A stretch of 64,000 bases of DNA from Martinezella lusitana (GCF_010668395.1 NZ_WUEY01000005.1:62001-126000), one strand, 5' to 3'; shown: positions 15,873-27,887, counted from the first letter of the stretch. Numbers and translations are program-made. Notes: a model not told the origin generated them from the sequence alone.

Positions 15873-17372
15873 TCAGCCGAACTGCTGCCAGATCGTCTTG
15901 TAGTCGCAATATTTGTCGATCGCGTGCACCGAACGGTCGCGGCCGAAACCGGACTGCTTGAAGCCGCCGAACGGCGTGGCGAAGTTCGACATGTCATAGG
16001 TGTTGATCCACACCGTACCCGCATGGATCTCTTCCGAAAAGCGGTGAGCACGATCCATGTCCCTGGTGAAGACGGCGCCCGCAAGCCCATAGATCGTGTC
16101 GTTGGCGATCTTGAGCGCTTCCTCCTCCGTGTCGAAGGGAATGGCAGCGAGCACCGGGCCGAAGATTTCCTGCCGTGCCAGGCTCATGTCGTTGGTCATG
16201 TCGACAAAGACGCCCGGCGACACATAGTAGCCGCCGGTCTCGCTCAAGACGCGCTCGGCGCCGAAAGCACGGCGCGCGCCTTCCTTCTCGCCGGCCGAGA
16301 TCATCGCCAGCACCTTGTTCATGTGCTCTTCCTCGATCAGGGCGCCGATCTGCGCCGAGGGATCGAGCGGGTGCTTGAGCGCGATATCGGAGCGGGTCAC
16401 TGCCTCGATCTTCTCGATCAGCCTGTCCTGCACCGAGCGCTGCACGATCAGCCGCGTCGAGGCATGGCAGGTCTCGCCTGAATTGTAGAAGCAGCCCCAC
16501 GCAGCGGCCACGGCGGCGGCATCGAGATCGGCATCTTCGAACACGACCAGCGGCGACTTGCCGCCAAGCTCCAGCGCCACGCGCTTGACATTCGACTGCG
16601 CCGCATAGCCCATGATCAGCTTGCCGACTTCGGTCGAGCCGGTAAAGGCGATCATGTCGACATCCATGTGCAAGGCCAGCGGCTTGCCGGTTTCCTCGCC
16701 ATAACCCGTGACGACGTTGAAGACGCCGGCAGGCAGGCCCGCTTCGAAGCCGAGTTCAGCCAGGCGGATCGCCGAGAGCGAGGATTGCTCGGCCGGCTTC
16801 AGCACGACGGAGTTCCCGGCAGCGATAGACGGCCCGAGCTTCCACGCGGCGATAATCATCGGGTAGTTCCAGGGCGTGATGGCACCGACGACGCCGAGCG
16901 GCACCTTGCGCACCAGCGCGCGGGCATTCGGGCCGGTCGGGGCGATCTCGTCATACATCTTGTCGATCATCTCGCCGTAGAACTGGATGCCGTCGGCGCA
17001 GAGGCGCACATCGACACCGAGCGACGCCATGACCGGCTTGCCAACGTCGATCGTTTCCAGCATGGCGAGTTCATCGCCGTGGGCGCGAATGAGCTCGGCC
17101 CATTTCAGCATGATCCTCTTCTTTTCCAGCGGCTCCTTCCTGCGCCAGACACCGCTCTCGAAGGCGGCGCGAGCGGAGGCGACGGCAGCATCGATATCGG
17201 CGGCATTGCCGCGCGCCAGCTGCGCACCGGGCTTGCCGTCCATCGGGCGGATGCGGGTGAAAGTCTCGCCGGAGGAAGCGGCGCGATGGGCACCGTTTAT
17301 GAAGTGGCGCCCCTCAGGCTTGAGATTGGAGAGAACGCCTTCCCAATAATCGCGCGTGTATTCCTTGGTCAT
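15873..17372 (-). CDS. NAD(P)-dependent aldehyde dehydrogenase
   Basis: A 499-residue member of the ALDH superfamily. The NAD-binding region has AITPWNYPM and FTGSTEVGK; the catalytic glutamate is in LELGGKSP and the nucleophilic cysteine in NSGETCHAST; the C-terminal oligomerisation region contains QEIFGPVLA and PFGGFKQSGFGRD. The closest families by motif are betaine, gamma-aminobutyraldehyde and PuuC-like enzymes, but specificity cannot be read from the motifs. The ATG with AGGAATCTGAG ahead was chosen over a longer in-frame start. Only one base separates it from the stop codon of the upstream alcohol dehydrogenase, so the two genes are probably co-translated, with the aldehyde passing from one enzyme to the next. 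Confidence 0.93.
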   Translation of the reverse strand: MTKEYTRDYWEGVLSNLKPEGRHFINGAHRAASSGETFTRIRPMDGKPGAQLARGNAADIDAAVASARAAFESGVWRRKEPLEKKRIMLKWAELIRAHGDELAMLETIDVGKPVMASLGVDVRLCADGIQFYGEMIDKMYDEIAPTGPNARALVRKVPLGVVGAITPWNYPMIIAAWKLGPSIAAGNSVVLKPAEQSSLSAIRLAELGFEAGLPAGVFNVVTGYGEETGKPLALHMDVDMIAFTGSTEVGKLIMGYAAQSNVKRVALELGGKSPLVVFEDADLDAAAVAAAWGCFYNSGETCHASTRLIVQRSVQDRLIEKIEAVTRSDIALKHPLDPSAQIGALIEEEHMNKVLAMISAGEKEGARRAFGAERVLSETGGYYVSPGVFVDMTNDMSLARQEIFGPVLAAIPFDTEEEALKIANDTIYGLAGAVFTRDMDRAHRFSEEIHAGTVWINTYDMSNFATPFGGFKQSGFGRDRSVHAIDKYCDYKTIWQQFG

Positions 17373-17373
17373 C

Positions 17374-18519
17374 TCAGATTCCTTTCGGCAGCGCCATGAC
17401 GGCGGCGGCAAAGCGGTCGATATCGGCATCCGTCACGTCGCGGATCGTCGAGCGCCGCATGGGCTGGTTTTCGGTCGCCCGCATCTCGCGGGCGAGATCG
17501 GCGGCATCGAACGGCTTGAAGGCAGCTGGCAGCGAGCGCGTGATGCCGCACCGATCCATCCAGCCGGAGACGAAAGCGGGGAGATCAGCGGCACTGGCGA
17601 CACCGCATGCCTTGGCCGCTGCATTCAGCTCGGCGGTATCCGCTTCGACGAGCCACAAGAGCGTCGCCTCAAAACCGAGAGCCGTCGCAAGCCCATGATG
17701 AACCGGGCCAAGGCCCGCCAGCGCATGGCTGATATTGTGGGCGATCGCCGTGCCGCAATTATCGATGGCGATGCCGGCAAAGCAGGAGCCGAGCAGCACA
17801 TCGCCGCGCGCAGCCATATCGTCGGGCTGCTTGACGGCGGTTTCCAGAGCGCCGGTGATCAGCCGCAGCGCCTGATGCGCATAGAACTGAGCGCCGCGAT
17901 GGGTGTTGCGGTTGGTTGCCGCTTCGAAGGCATGGATGAAGGCATCGAGGCCGCACCATGCCGTCAGATTGGCGGGCAAGGTCTTCGTCAGCGCCGGATC
18001 GAGAATGACGAGATCGGCCTTGGTCTCCGGTCCCCAGATCCAGAGCTTCTTGCCTTCGGGGCCGGCAAAGATATTCGTGGCCGAGGTCTCCGATCCCGTG
18101 CCGGCCGTCGTGGGCACCATGATCTTCTTCAGCGGATTCTTCGGCAGCGGGTTGGCGGCAAGCGCATAGTGCATAGGATCTTCGCCGGAGGCGATGCAGC
18201 AGGCGACGATCTTGCCGATATCGAGCGCCGAGCCGCCGCCGATGCCGATCACCATATCCGCGCCCTGCCCCGCCGCGATCGCGGCATGAAGATGCGCAAG
18301 CTTCGGCTCACCGGCAAAATCGGAAAAGACCTGTGTCTTCACGCCCGCTTCGGCAAGCTCGGCACTGACCTTGGCAGCCAGGCCCGATTGCGCCAGGAAG
18401 GCGTCGATCACGAGCAGAACGGCGCCGACGCCATCGAAGGATTTGACCGCAGCGGGAAGGCCAGAAAGCGCACCCTCGCCGAAACGGATGTCAGGAATGG
18501 CGGAAATGGAAAAGGACAC
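17374..18519 (-). CDS. iron-containing alcohol dehydrogenase
   Basis: A group III (Fe-type) alcohol dehydrogenase of about 381 residues. It shows the GGGSALDIGK nucleotide-binding motif, PTTAGTGSE, and a metal-binding region with HGLATALG and HNISHALAG histidines. The family reduces or oxidises primary alcohols with NAD(P). I prefer the GTG giving SFSISAIPDIRFGEGAL, because AAGGG stands 8 bases upstream and the start matches family N-termini; ATG codons at 18567 and 18570 lack a ribosome binding site. It is first in the ADH-ALDH-enolase operon and divergent from a LysR gene that probably controls it. Confidence 0.9.
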   Translation of the reverse strand: MSFSISAIPDIRFGEGALSGLPAAVKSFDGVGAVLLVIDAFLAQSGLAAKVSAELAEAGVKTQVFSDFAGEPKLAHLHAAIAAGQGADMVIGIGGGSALDIGKIVACCIASGEDPMHYALAANPLPKNPLKKIMVPTTAGTGSETSATNIFAGPEGKKLWIWGPETKADLVILDPALTKTLPANLTAWCGLDAFIHAFEAATNRNTHRGAQFYAHQALRLITGALETAVKQPDDMAARGDVLLGSCFAGIAIDNCGTAIAHNISHALAGLGPVHHGLATALGFEATLLWLVEADTAELNAAAKACGVASAADLPAFVSGWMDRCGITRSLPAAFKPFDAADLAREMRATENQPMRRSTIRDVTDADIDRFAAAVMALPKGI

Positions 18520-18573
18520 GAGGGATACCCTTGGGAAACGACTGATATGATGCCTGCGATCCTGCATCACAAT

Positions 18574-18621
18574 TTCAGATCTTCAAATCCGGGCAATTAT
18601 CGGGAATATTGATGATCTGAA
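18574..18621. promoter_or_regulatory. inverted repeat between the alcohol dehydrogenase operon and its divergent LysR gene
   Basis: TTCAGATC (18574-18581) and GATCTGAA (18614-18621) are exact complements separated by 32 bases, in the 116-base gap between two divergent start codons. LysR activators usually bind such shared regions. The long spacer leaves doubt. Confidence 0.4.
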
Positions 18622-18635
18622 GTCATGGAGAGCCG

Positions 18636-19541
18636 ATGCTAGAAAAAATACCGCTGGAGGCCTTCCGCGTTTTCGACGCGGCGGCGCGTGCCATGAACTT
18701 TTCCCGGGCCGGCCGCGAGCTGAACATCACCCAGGCCGCCGTCAGCCGCCGCATCAAGGGGCTTGAGGATCACCTCGGCGCGACGCTGTTTACGCGGCGC
18801 GGCCGAAATCTCGCGCTGACACCGGATGGCGAGCGGTTGTTCCAGCGCGTGCGCGCGACGCTCGAATATCTCGAGGAAAGCCTGGAGCCGTTTCGCGCCG
18901 GTACGGGCGAAATCATTTCGATTGCGGCGAGCGGCTCGATCTCGCATCTCTGGCTCGGCCAGCGGCTCCGGGATTTCGGCAAGGAAAGCCCCGGCATCTC
19001 CGTGCGCTTGCTGACGACGGACGTCCATTCCGAGCTTGCTTCGGAGAACAACGATCTCATCATCATCTATTCGACGGGCGAACATCCGCGCTGGAGCCTG
19101 ACGCCGCTGATGAAGGAGGTATTGGTACCTATCGCATCACCGGATTACCTGGCAATCCGTGGCCTCGACCCCAAGACCCTGACGGCAGTCGATATCGCCG
19201 GTCTCGATCTCATCGACTATGAGCGCGCCAACGCCCACTGGATCAGCTTCCGTCAATGGTTCGGCCGCATCGGCGATCCCCTGAAAGGCAAGCCGCCAAG
19301 GCCGCGCCTTTCCTTTTCGACCTACATCATGGCGGTGGAAGCGGCGTTGAGGGGCGAAGGCATCGCGCTCGGCAGTCTCGGCCTCATCGAAGAGTACCTG
19401 CAATCCCACGCACTCGTCACCGTCGGCAGTGACAGCGTCGAGAGTGGCTTCGGGTACTATCTCGGCGCACCGCGTTTTCGCTCACTCTCTCCCGAGGCAG
19501 GGCAGCTGCACCGCTTTCTGTTACAGGGGCAACAAGTCTGA
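18636..19541 (+). CDS. LysR family regulator (GcvA-like), divergent from the alcohol dehydrogenase operon
   Basis: A 301-residue LysR-type regulator. The N-terminal helix-turn-helix has PLEAFRVFDAAARAMNFSRA and ITQAAVSRRIKGLEDHLGATLF, a pattern typical of the GcvA/AmpR-like branch. The effector-binding domain covers about 90-295. It is transcribed away from the alcohol dehydrogenase, aldehyde dehydrogenase and enolase-superfamily genes, the standard layout for a pathway-specific LysR activator. The inducer is unknown. Confidence 0.92.
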   Translation: MLEKIPLEAFRVFDAAARAMNFSRAGRELNITQAAVSRRIKGLEDHLGATLFTRRGRNLALTPDGERLFQRVRATLEYLEESLEPFRAGTGEIISIAASGSISHLWLGQRLRDFGKESPGISVRLLTTDVHSELASENNDLIIIYSTGEHPRWSLTPLMKEVLVPIASPDYLAIRGLDPKTLTAVDIAGLDLIDYERANAHWISFRQWFGRIGDPLKGKPPRPRLSFSTYIMAVEAALRGEGIALGSLGLIEEYLQSHALVTVGSDSVESGFGYYLGAPRFRSLSPEAGQLHRFLLQGQQV

Positions 19542-19554
19542 TCGGGGTATCGCG

Positions 19555-19890
19555 GCGCCTTGGCGGTGAGAGGTCGGGGATTTGAAGGATACGTCGCCAC
19601 CCGCCCTCGTGGTTCGAGACGGCCTTGCGGGCCTCCTCACCATGAGGACTGATCTTGCGTGCCTCACCACGGGGCTCTTGCCTGCCTCGCCACAAGGCAC
19701 GCTCCACCTCATGGTGAGATGCAGCGCAGTTAAGCGGAGCGAAAACGGTGATGCCTCGAACCACGAGGTGGCCTGGGTTTGCGCCGGAAGTTACCCAGCC
19801 TTGAAATTCGCTCCATCCTCACCCTGAGGTGCGCAGGCTCCAGAGCTTGTCGAAGGAGGCGAAGCCTCGAAGGGCGAGGTTGGCCCGGGC
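19555..19890. repeat. cluster of dispersed intergenic repeats (410-base gene-free gap)
   Basis: Between the LysR gene and atpC no coding region is convincing. The gap holds CTCACCATGAGG (19636-19647) with its exact complement CCTCATGGTGAG (19707-19718), a TCGTGGTTCGAGACGGCC block with a partner CCTCGAACCACGAGG near 19755, and a CCTCACCCTGAGG / CCTCGAAGGGCGAGG block near 19817-19880. These belong to the family of CTCA(C/T)CCTGAGG-type repeats widespread in Hyphomicrobiales. Confidence 0.6.
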
Positions 19891-19897
19891 ACTATAA

Positions 19898-19925
19898 CAA
19901 AAAAGCGGCCCATAGGACCGCTTTC
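19898..19925 (-). terminator. intrinsic terminator of the atp operon
   Basis: Read on the minus strand, AAAGCGGTCC-TAT-GGGCCGCTTT forms a stem with one mismatch, followed directly by TTTTG. It lies about 27 bases beyond the atpC stop codon. Confidence 0.8.
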
Positions 19926-19951
19926 ATCTTATTCACTGCTTCCGGATCGCA

Positions 19952-20359
19952 TCAATCCTGAACGATCGAGCCGCGCAAATGCGAGAGTTCCATGATGAAA
20001 TGCTCGAGGCGCGACTTGTGCTCGTGATGCTCGGCATCCTCAAGCTCGGTCTTGGCGGCATTGATGCGGCGGTCCAGCTCGTCGCGGCTCATGTCTTCCA
20101 CCGGAACGGCGGATTCGGCGAGCAACGTGCAGCCGGTCGGCAGGATATCGGCGAAGCCGCCGAAAACGACGTAGTCCTGCTTCTTGCCCGAAGCCGAATG
20201 CACCTTGACGACGCCCGGCTTGATCGTGGTCATGGTCGGCGCATGATGCGCCATGACGGTCATCTCGCCTTCGGTGGCAGGAATGACGACATCGATGACC
20301 TGTTCCGACAGCAGCAGGCGCTCCGGAGAAACCAGTTCGAAATTGAAATTGTCAGCCAT
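19952..20359 (-). CDS. atpC: ATP synthase F1 epsilon subunit
   Basis: A 135-residue subunit of the F1 central stalk; it couples rotation to catalysis and can inhibit ATP hydrolysis. The N-terminal beta-sandwich begins FNFELVSPERLLLSEQV and contains the conserved PATEGEMTVMAHHAPTM; the C-terminal helical hairpin is charged (about 85-135). It is last in the atpHAGDC operon and is followed by a clear terminator. Confidence 0.97.
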   Translation of the reverse strand: MADNFNFELVSPERLLLSEQVIDVVIPATEGEMTVMAHHAPTMTTIKPGVVKVHSASGKKQDYVVFGGFADILPTGCTLLAESAVPVEDMSRDELDRRINAAKTELEDAEHHEHKSRLEHFIMELSHLRGSIVQD

Positions 20360-20436
20360 GGCCCGTCACTTCTCGATTGTCTTATTCGCAAGGCAAGGGC
20401 GCGCGGGCAATGCCGCGCGCCGATGGATTGGCCTGA

Positions 20437-22775
<2,339 letters not shown>

Positions 22776-22803
22776 CCTTGGTCCGTCCTAGAGCTTAGCC
22801 CGA

Positions 22804-24333
22804 TTACGTGAAAGACTTGACGAAGCTGTCGAGAGCAGCGGTGAGCTTGCCCTTCGTCGCATCGCTGATAGCCTTTTCGGTGCGGATGGTGTCGAGGATT
22901 TCCTTGCCTTCCGAACGGAGGTAGGACAGGAAGCCTTGCTCGAACTTGCCGACCTGCGCGACAGGCAGCTTGTCGAGGTAGCCGTTGACGCCGGCGAAGA
23001 TGACCGCGACCTGCTCTTCCGTCTTCAGCGGCGAGAACTGCGGCTGCTTCAGGAGTTCAGTCAGGCGCGAACCGCGGTTCAGCAGGCGCTGCGTTGCGGC
23101 ATCGAGGTCGGAACCGAACTGGGCGAAGGCGGCCATTTCGCGATACTGGGCGAGCTCGCCCTTGATCGAACCGGCAACCTGCTTCATCGCCTTGATCTGA
23201 GCGGACGAACCGACGCGCGAAACCGACAGACCGACGTTAACGGCCGGACGGATACCCTGATAGAACAGGTCGGTTTCGAGGAAGATCTGGCCGTCGGTGA
23301 TCGAGATCACGTTGGTCGGAATGAAGGCGGAAACGTCGTTGCCCTGGGTTTCGATAACAGGCAGAGCGGTCAGCGAGCCGGCGCCCTTCTCGTCGTTCAT
23401 CTTGGCAGCGCGCTCGAGGAGACGCGAATGCAGATAGAAAACGTCGCCCGGGTAAGCTTCGCGGCCCGGCGGGCGGCGCAGCAGCAGCGACATCTGGCGG
23501 TAGGAAACGGCCTGCTTGGAAAGGTCGTCGTAACCGATCAGGGCATGCATGGCGTTGTCGCGGAAGTATTCGCCCATGGCGCAACCAGCGAACGGAGCCA
23601 GGAACTGCATCGGAGCCGGATCGGAGGCCGTAGCGGCAACGATGATCGAGTACTTCAGCGCACCGCGCTCTTCGAGCACCTTGACGAACTGTGCCACGGT
23701 CGAACGCTTCTGGCCGACGGCGACGTAGACGCAGTACAGCTTTTCGCTGTCCGGACCGGCATCGTGGATGGCCTTCTGGTTCAGGATCGTGTCGAGAATG
23801 ATGGCGGTCTTGCCGGTCTGACGGTCACCGATGACGAGCTCGCGCTGGCCGCGGCCGACCGGGATCAGGGCGTCGATGGCCTTGAGGCCGGTCGACATCG
23901 GCTCATGAACCGACTTGCGCGGAATGATGCCCGGAGCCTTGACGTCGACGCGCGAACGGCGGGTCGCATTGATCGGGCCCTTGCCGTCGATCGGGTTGCC
24001 GAGCGCGTCGACAACGCGGCCGAGCAGTTCCGGACCGACCGGAACGTCGACGATCGCGCCGGTACGCTTGACGGTGTCGCCTTCCTTGATGTCGCGGTCG
24101 GAGCCGAAGATAACCACACCGACGTTGTCGGCTTCAAGGTTCAGCGCCATACCACGGATGCCGCCCGGGAATTCGACCATTTCGCCGGCCTGGACGTTGT
24201 CCAGACCGTAGACACGGGCGATACCGTCACCGACGGAGAGAACCTGGCCGACTTCGGAGACTTCAGCTTCCTTGCCGAAGTTTTTGATCTGATCTTTCAG
24301 AATTGCGGAAATTTCCGCGGCGCGGATATCCAT
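22804..24333 (-). CDS. atpA: ATP synthase F1 alpha subunit
   Basis: The non-catalytic nucleotide-binding subunit, 509 residues. Walker A is GDRQTGKT at 169-176, and the arginine-finger region contains the conserved [17 protein letters not shown]. Its start codon overlaps the atpH stop by one base (TGATG), so translation of the two is probably coupled. The Fo genes (atpIBEF) are absent here, as in other alphaproteobacteria where F1 and Fo operons are separate. Confidence 0.98.
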   Translation of the reverse strand: MDIRAAEISAILKDQIKNFGKEAEVSEVGQVLSVGDGIARVYGLDNVQAGEMVEFPGGIRGMALNLEADNVGVVIFGSDRDIKEGDTVKRTGAIVDVPVGPELLGRVVDALGNPIDGKGPINATRRSRVDVKAPGIIPRKSVHEPMSTGLKAIDALIPVGRGQRELVIGDRQTGKTAIILDTILNQKAIHDAGPDSEKLYCVYVAVGQKRSTVAQFVKVLEERGALKYSIIVAATASDPAPMQFLAPFAGCAMGEYFRDNAMHALIGYDDLSKQAVSYRQMSLLLRRPPGREAYPGDVFYLHSRLLERAAKMNDEKGAGSLTALPVIETQGNDVSAFIPTNVISITDGQIFLETDLFYQGIRPAVNVGLSVSRVGSSAQIKAMKQVAGSIKGELAQYREMAAFAQFGSDLDAATQRLLNRGSRLTELLKQPQFSPLKTEEQVAVIFAGVNGYLDKLPVAQVGKFEQGFLSYLRSEGKEILDTIRTEKAISDATKGKLTAALDSFVKSFT

Positions 24334-24899
24334 CAGCCGACCTCTTTCAATGCAAGCTTAAGGGTGGAGAGTTTGGTGCGAAGGGACGTATCGATCTGGC
24401 GCGAGCCGACCTTGACGATCAGACCACCGAGAATCGACGGATCGACCGTGACTGATATCGCCACGTCCTTGCCGGTGACGCCCTTCAGCGCCGCCTTCAA
24501 TTCATCTTCCTGCGCAGGGGTAAGCGCATGGGCCGAGGTTACCTCGGCGGAAATCTCGCCGCGATGCTTCGCAGCGATGATGCGGAAAGCCTTGATCATG
24601 CCCGGCAGCGCAAAAAGGCGCCGGTTGCTGGCCACAAGCTTCAGAAAATTGGTGACATAGGCACCAAAGCCAGCCTTCGCTGCCAGCGCCTCTATGGCAC
24701 GGACCTGCTCTTCAGCCGAAAAGACCGGACTGAGGACGAAGCGCTTCAGATCTTCGCTTTCGTCGAACATGGCTTGGAACCGATCGAGATCGGCGGTCAC
24801 TGCCGGCACGGCGCTTTCTTCAAGAGCCAATTCGAACAGCGACGAGGCATATCGTTCTGCAACGCCAGAAACATGCTGGGATGTGTCTGCCACGGGCAC
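24333..24899 (-). CDS. atpH: ATP synthase F1 delta subunit
   Basis: The peripheral-stalk delta subunit (188 residues), which joins F1 to the b subunits. It begins [25 protein letters not shown], the form found in Rhizobiales. The start is a GTG with AGGGA 6 bases upstream; a TTG 18 bases earlier is possible but less likely. The C-terminal domain contains the conserved [21 protein letters not shown]. It is the first gene of the operon, with the promoter in the roughly 260 bases upstream. Confidence 0.96.
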   Translation of the reverse strand: MPVADTSQHVSGVAERYASSLFELALEESAVPAVTADLDRFQAMFDESEDLKRFVLSPVFSAEEQVRAIEALAAKAGFGAYVTNFLKLVASNRRLFALPGMIKAFRIIAAKHRGEISAEVTSAHALTPAQEDELKAALKGVTGKDVAISVTVDPSILGGLIVKVGSRQIDTSLRTKLSTLKLALKEVG

Positions 24900-25058
24900 A
24901 AAATTCCCTGATTTCAACCCAAGAACCGGGCTTCCGGGTGACGGAAGCCATATGCCCTTGAATTCGTTTTGATTTCCCCCAGAAATCAGCAGGAGCGCGC
25001 TCCTGCCTCATCCGAAATTCGGGGTTCGTCTAACATAGGATATTGAGACTCGCAACAC

Positions 25059-25077
25059 GCGTATTCGACGAATACGC
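25059..25077. promoter_or_regulatory. 19-base palindrome in the atp operon upstream region
   Basis: GCGTATTCG-A-CGAATACGC is a perfect 9+1+9 inverted repeat about 160 bases upstream of atpH. It has no T-tract, so it may be an operator or an RNA hairpin at the end of the upstream membrane-protein transcript. Confidence 0.4.
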
Positions 25078-25161
25078 CATTCGGGCGAATTTATGATGTC
25101 AAAATTCAAAAAGCATGGGGATAGCACAGGCAAAAAAGGCCTGGCCGAAGCTGTTTTCGGC

Positions 25162-25545
25162 TCAAATATAGCCGAGCCCGTAGAGAAACGGTAGCGCAGC
25201 CAGAATCGCCTGTACAACCAGAAGGAGAAGACTCAACGCTATACTGCCACGATCGGACATGAGCGACAGGATGCGGCCGAAAGCCGCGACGCCGAAGGAC
25301 GCGCCGAGCGCGAGATAGATCATCGGCTGCGCCAGCAGGATCGACACCAGCCCGAAACCGACCATGAAGCCGCCGGCCGAACGAGCCTCGGCATAGGCTT
25401 CGGAACGTCCCTCTTTCACCTGCAGCCTGAGGAAGCGATAGGCGTAGCCCGGTGCGAACATGAGAAAGAGACCGATGATCGCGGTGACCACGGCCGAGCA
25501 ATAGGCAAGCTGCTCGCCGAATTCGGTCGGAAAATAAAGCTCCAT
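25162..25545 (-). CDS. small integral membrane protein, four predicted helices (DUF4345-like, tentative)
   Basis: A 127-residue hydrophobic protein with four likely membrane segments (about 15-35, 57-75, 76-95 and 100-120), joined by a charged loop VKEGRSEAYAEARSAGGF. The glycine-rich RSAGGFMVGFGLVSILL segment recalls DUF4345-type small membrane proteins, but I cannot confirm this by eye. It lies upstream of the atp operon on the same strand, about 260 bases away, and just downstream of priA. Nothing shows that it takes part in ATP synthesis. The function is unknown. Confidence 0.75.
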   Translation of the reverse strand: MELYFPTEFGEQLAYCSAVVTAIIGLFLMFAPGYAYRFLRLQVKEGRSEAYAEARSAGGFMVGFGLVSILLAQPMIYLALGASFGVAAFGRILSLMSDRGSIALSLLLLVVQAILAALPFLYGLGYI

Positions 25546-25655
25546 CGGTCGCCCTCAAAATCAGCCCGCGCGCAAATCGCGCCATTGAAACGGCCGACTT
25601 ATGGCATGATCCGCGCCGCAAGGGGAAGGCACAGCCAAAATATCTGCCGCGTCAA

Positions 25656-27887
25656 TCACAGAAAGCTTTGCGGATCGATATCGAGCTGCACCTGTACCGA
25701 GCCACGCTCTTTCGGCGATTGCGCCAACAGGGCGCGCAGGAAGCCCTGCATGTCGGAATTGCGCCGGCCATGCACCAGCAGACGGAAGCGATGCCGCCCG
25801 CGCACCAGCGCGATCGGCGCTTCGGCCGGGCCGAGCACCGAAATGCCCGAGACCTGCGGGGCCGCATTGCGCATGCCGCGAGCGTGGGCCTCCGCGTCCT
25901 GCCGGGTATCGGCCGAGACGATGATCGAGGCGAGCCGGCCGAAGGGCGGCAGGATGGCCCTTTCACGCTCGGAAATCTCGCGCTCGTAAAAGGCACCGGC
26001 ATCGCCTGAGACGATCGCCTGCATCACGGGATGCTGCGGCTGGTAGGTCTGCAGCAATCCATGGCTCTTGAGGCCGGTTCGCCCGGCACGTCCCGTCACC
26101 TGCGACAGCAGCTGAAACGTCCGCTCGGCGGCGCGCGGGTCGCCATTCGCCAGGCCGAGATCGGCATCGACGATACCGACCAGCGTCATCAGCGGAAAAT
26201 TGTGTCCCTTGGCGACGAGCTGCGTGCCGATGACGATGTCAGCCTCGCCGTTGGCGATCGCGTCGAGCTCCAGCCTCAGCCGCTTGACGCCACCCATGAT
26301 GTCGGAGGAGAGCACGATCGTGCGCGCCTCGGGGAAATGCCGCTCCACCTCCTCGGCGATGCGCTCGACGCCCGGCCCGCAGGCGACGAGATGATCGAGC
26401 GTGCCGCATTCGGGGCAGGCCTCGGGGGTACGCTCGGCATAGCCGCATTGATGGCACTGGATCTGGCCGCGAAAGCGGTGCTCCACCAGCCAGCTCGAGC
26501 ATTGCGGGCACTGGAACCGGTGGCCGCAGACCCGGCAGAGCGTCAACGGCGCGTAACCGCGCCTGTTGAGGAACAGCAGCGCCTGCTCGCCCTTGGCAAC
26601 CGTCTTGCCGATCGCGCGGATCATGACCGGCGAAAGAAAGCCGCCACGCTCCGGCGCGTGTCTGCGCATGTCGATCAGATGTAGGTCCGGAAGCGCCGCA
26701 TCGCCGTAGCGCGTCGGCAGGTGGATCGTGGTGTAGCGCCCGCTCTGGCCGTTGACCTGGCTCTCGACCGACGGCGTGGCCGAAACGAGTACGACCGGGA
26801 AATCGCCGATGCGCCCGCGCACCACGGCCATGTCGCGCGCATTGTAGTAGACGCGATCCTCCTGCTTGTAGGCGGGATCGTGTTCTTCGTCGACGATGAT
26901 CAGGCCGAGATCCTCGAAGGGCAGGAACAGCGCCGAGCGCGCACCGGCCACGACCCGCACGTCGCCCGTCACGGCCTGCCGCCAGACCTTTTCACGCATG
27001 CGCGGCGCAAGATCGGAATGCCATTCCGCCGGCTTGGCACCGAAGCGATCCTGAAAACGTTCGAGGAAGCTTGCCGTCAGCGCGATTTCCGGCAGCAGGA
27101 TCAGCACCTGCTTGCCGCGTCTCAGCGTTTCGGCGATAGCCTCGAAATAGACCTCCGTCTTGCCGGAGCCGGTGACGCCGTCGATCAGCGACACCGCGAA
27201 TTCGCCCTTGCGCACGTCGGCCAGGATCTCGTCGGCCGCATCCTTCTGCGGCCCCTGCAGCCGCGAGGGGATGAATTCGGGATCGGGCCTGGCGACGACG
27301 GGCGGGGGCGGCAGAAAGATGGTCTCGAAAATGCCCTGCGCGATCAGCCCGTCAATGACGCTGGTGGAAACGCCGGCCGCATGCGCGAGCCCGGTGCGCG
27401 TCCACGACAATCCGTCAGCGGCAATCTCCATCACCTTGGCGCGGGCCGGCGTCAACCGCTCCGGCTGGCCGCCGACGAAGCGCAGGCCCTCGACCATCGG
27501 TTCAGGATCGAAGGCGGCCGGCGCCCTGAGCGCCATGCGCGCCACCAGCCCGGGCGGCGACAGCGTGTAAGTGGCGACCCAATCGATGAAATCGCGCATA
27601 TGCTTGCCGAGCGGCGGGCAGTCGAACACATGGCTGATGGGCCGAAGCTTCTTCGGGTCGACCCCGCCGTCGTCATCGCCGTCCCAGACGACGCCGATGA
27701 CCTGCCTTGGCCCGAGCGGCACCTGCACGACCGAGCCCGGCTCCACCGCCATGCCCTCCGGCACGGCATAGGAATAGGCCCTCGGCGCCGGCATCGGCAC
27801 GAGAACGGGAACCGTACGGCTCATCACAGGCTTTGCGGGCGCCGCCTCGAAAAGCGCACCGAACAGATCGGAAGAATCTCTACTCAT
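25656..27887 (-). CDS. priA: primosomal replication restart helicase PriA
   Basis: A 743-residue superfamily 2 DNA helicase that reloads the replisome at stalled forks. The N-terminal DNA-binding domain (about 20-200) precedes the helicase core with Walker A GVTGSGKTEVYF and the DEEH box IIVDEEHD. A zinc-binding insertion has four Cys-x2-Cys pairs (CRVC, CPQC, CHQC, CPEC), followed by motifs V and VI (GTQLVAKGHNFP, QVTGRAGR). I chose the ATG at MSRDSSDLFG; an earlier start would add 25 residues not typical of the family. A decayed copy of the first codons is found about 630 bases upstream. Confidence 0.96.
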   Translation of the reverse strand: MSRDSSDLFGALFEAAPAKPVMSRTVPVLVPMPAPRAYSYAVPEGMAVEPGSVVQVPLGPRQVIGVVWDGDDDGGVDPKKLRPISHVFDCPPLGKHMRDFIDWVATYTLSPPGLVARMALRAPAAFDPEPMVEGLRFVGGQPERLTPARAKVMEIAADGLSWTRTGLAHAAGVSTSVIDGLIAQGIFETIFLPPPPVVARPDPEFIPSRLQGPQKDAADEILADVRKGEFAVSLIDGVTGSGKTEVYFEAIAETLRRGKQVLILLPEIALTASFLERFQDRFGAKPAEWHSDLAPRMREKVWRQAVTGDVRVVAGARSALFLPFEDLGLIIVDEEHDPAYKQEDRVYYNARDMAVVRGRIGDFPVVLVSATPSVESQVNGQSGRYTTIHLPTRYGDAALPDLHLIDMRRHAPERGGFLSPVMIRAIGKTVAKGEQALLFLNRRGYAPLTLCRVCGHRFQCPQCSSWLVEHRFRGQIQCHQCGYAERTPEACPECGTLDHLVACGPGVERIAEEVERHFPEARTIVLSSDIMGGVKRLRLELDAIANGEADIVIGTQLVAKGHNFPLMTLVGIVDADLGLANGDPRAAERTFQLLSQVTGRAGRTGLKSHGLLQTYQPQHPVMQAIVSGDAGAFYEREISERERAILPPFGRLASIIVSADTRQDAEAHARGMRNAAPQVSGISVLGPAEAPIALVRGRHRFRLLVHGRRNSDMQGFLRALLAQSPKERGSVQVQLDIDPQSFL

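Noticed and set aside
19555..19890. Repeats before atpC as a CRISPR array
   Set aside because: Units differ in length and sequence, are inverted rather than direct, and have no regular spacers or cas genes.
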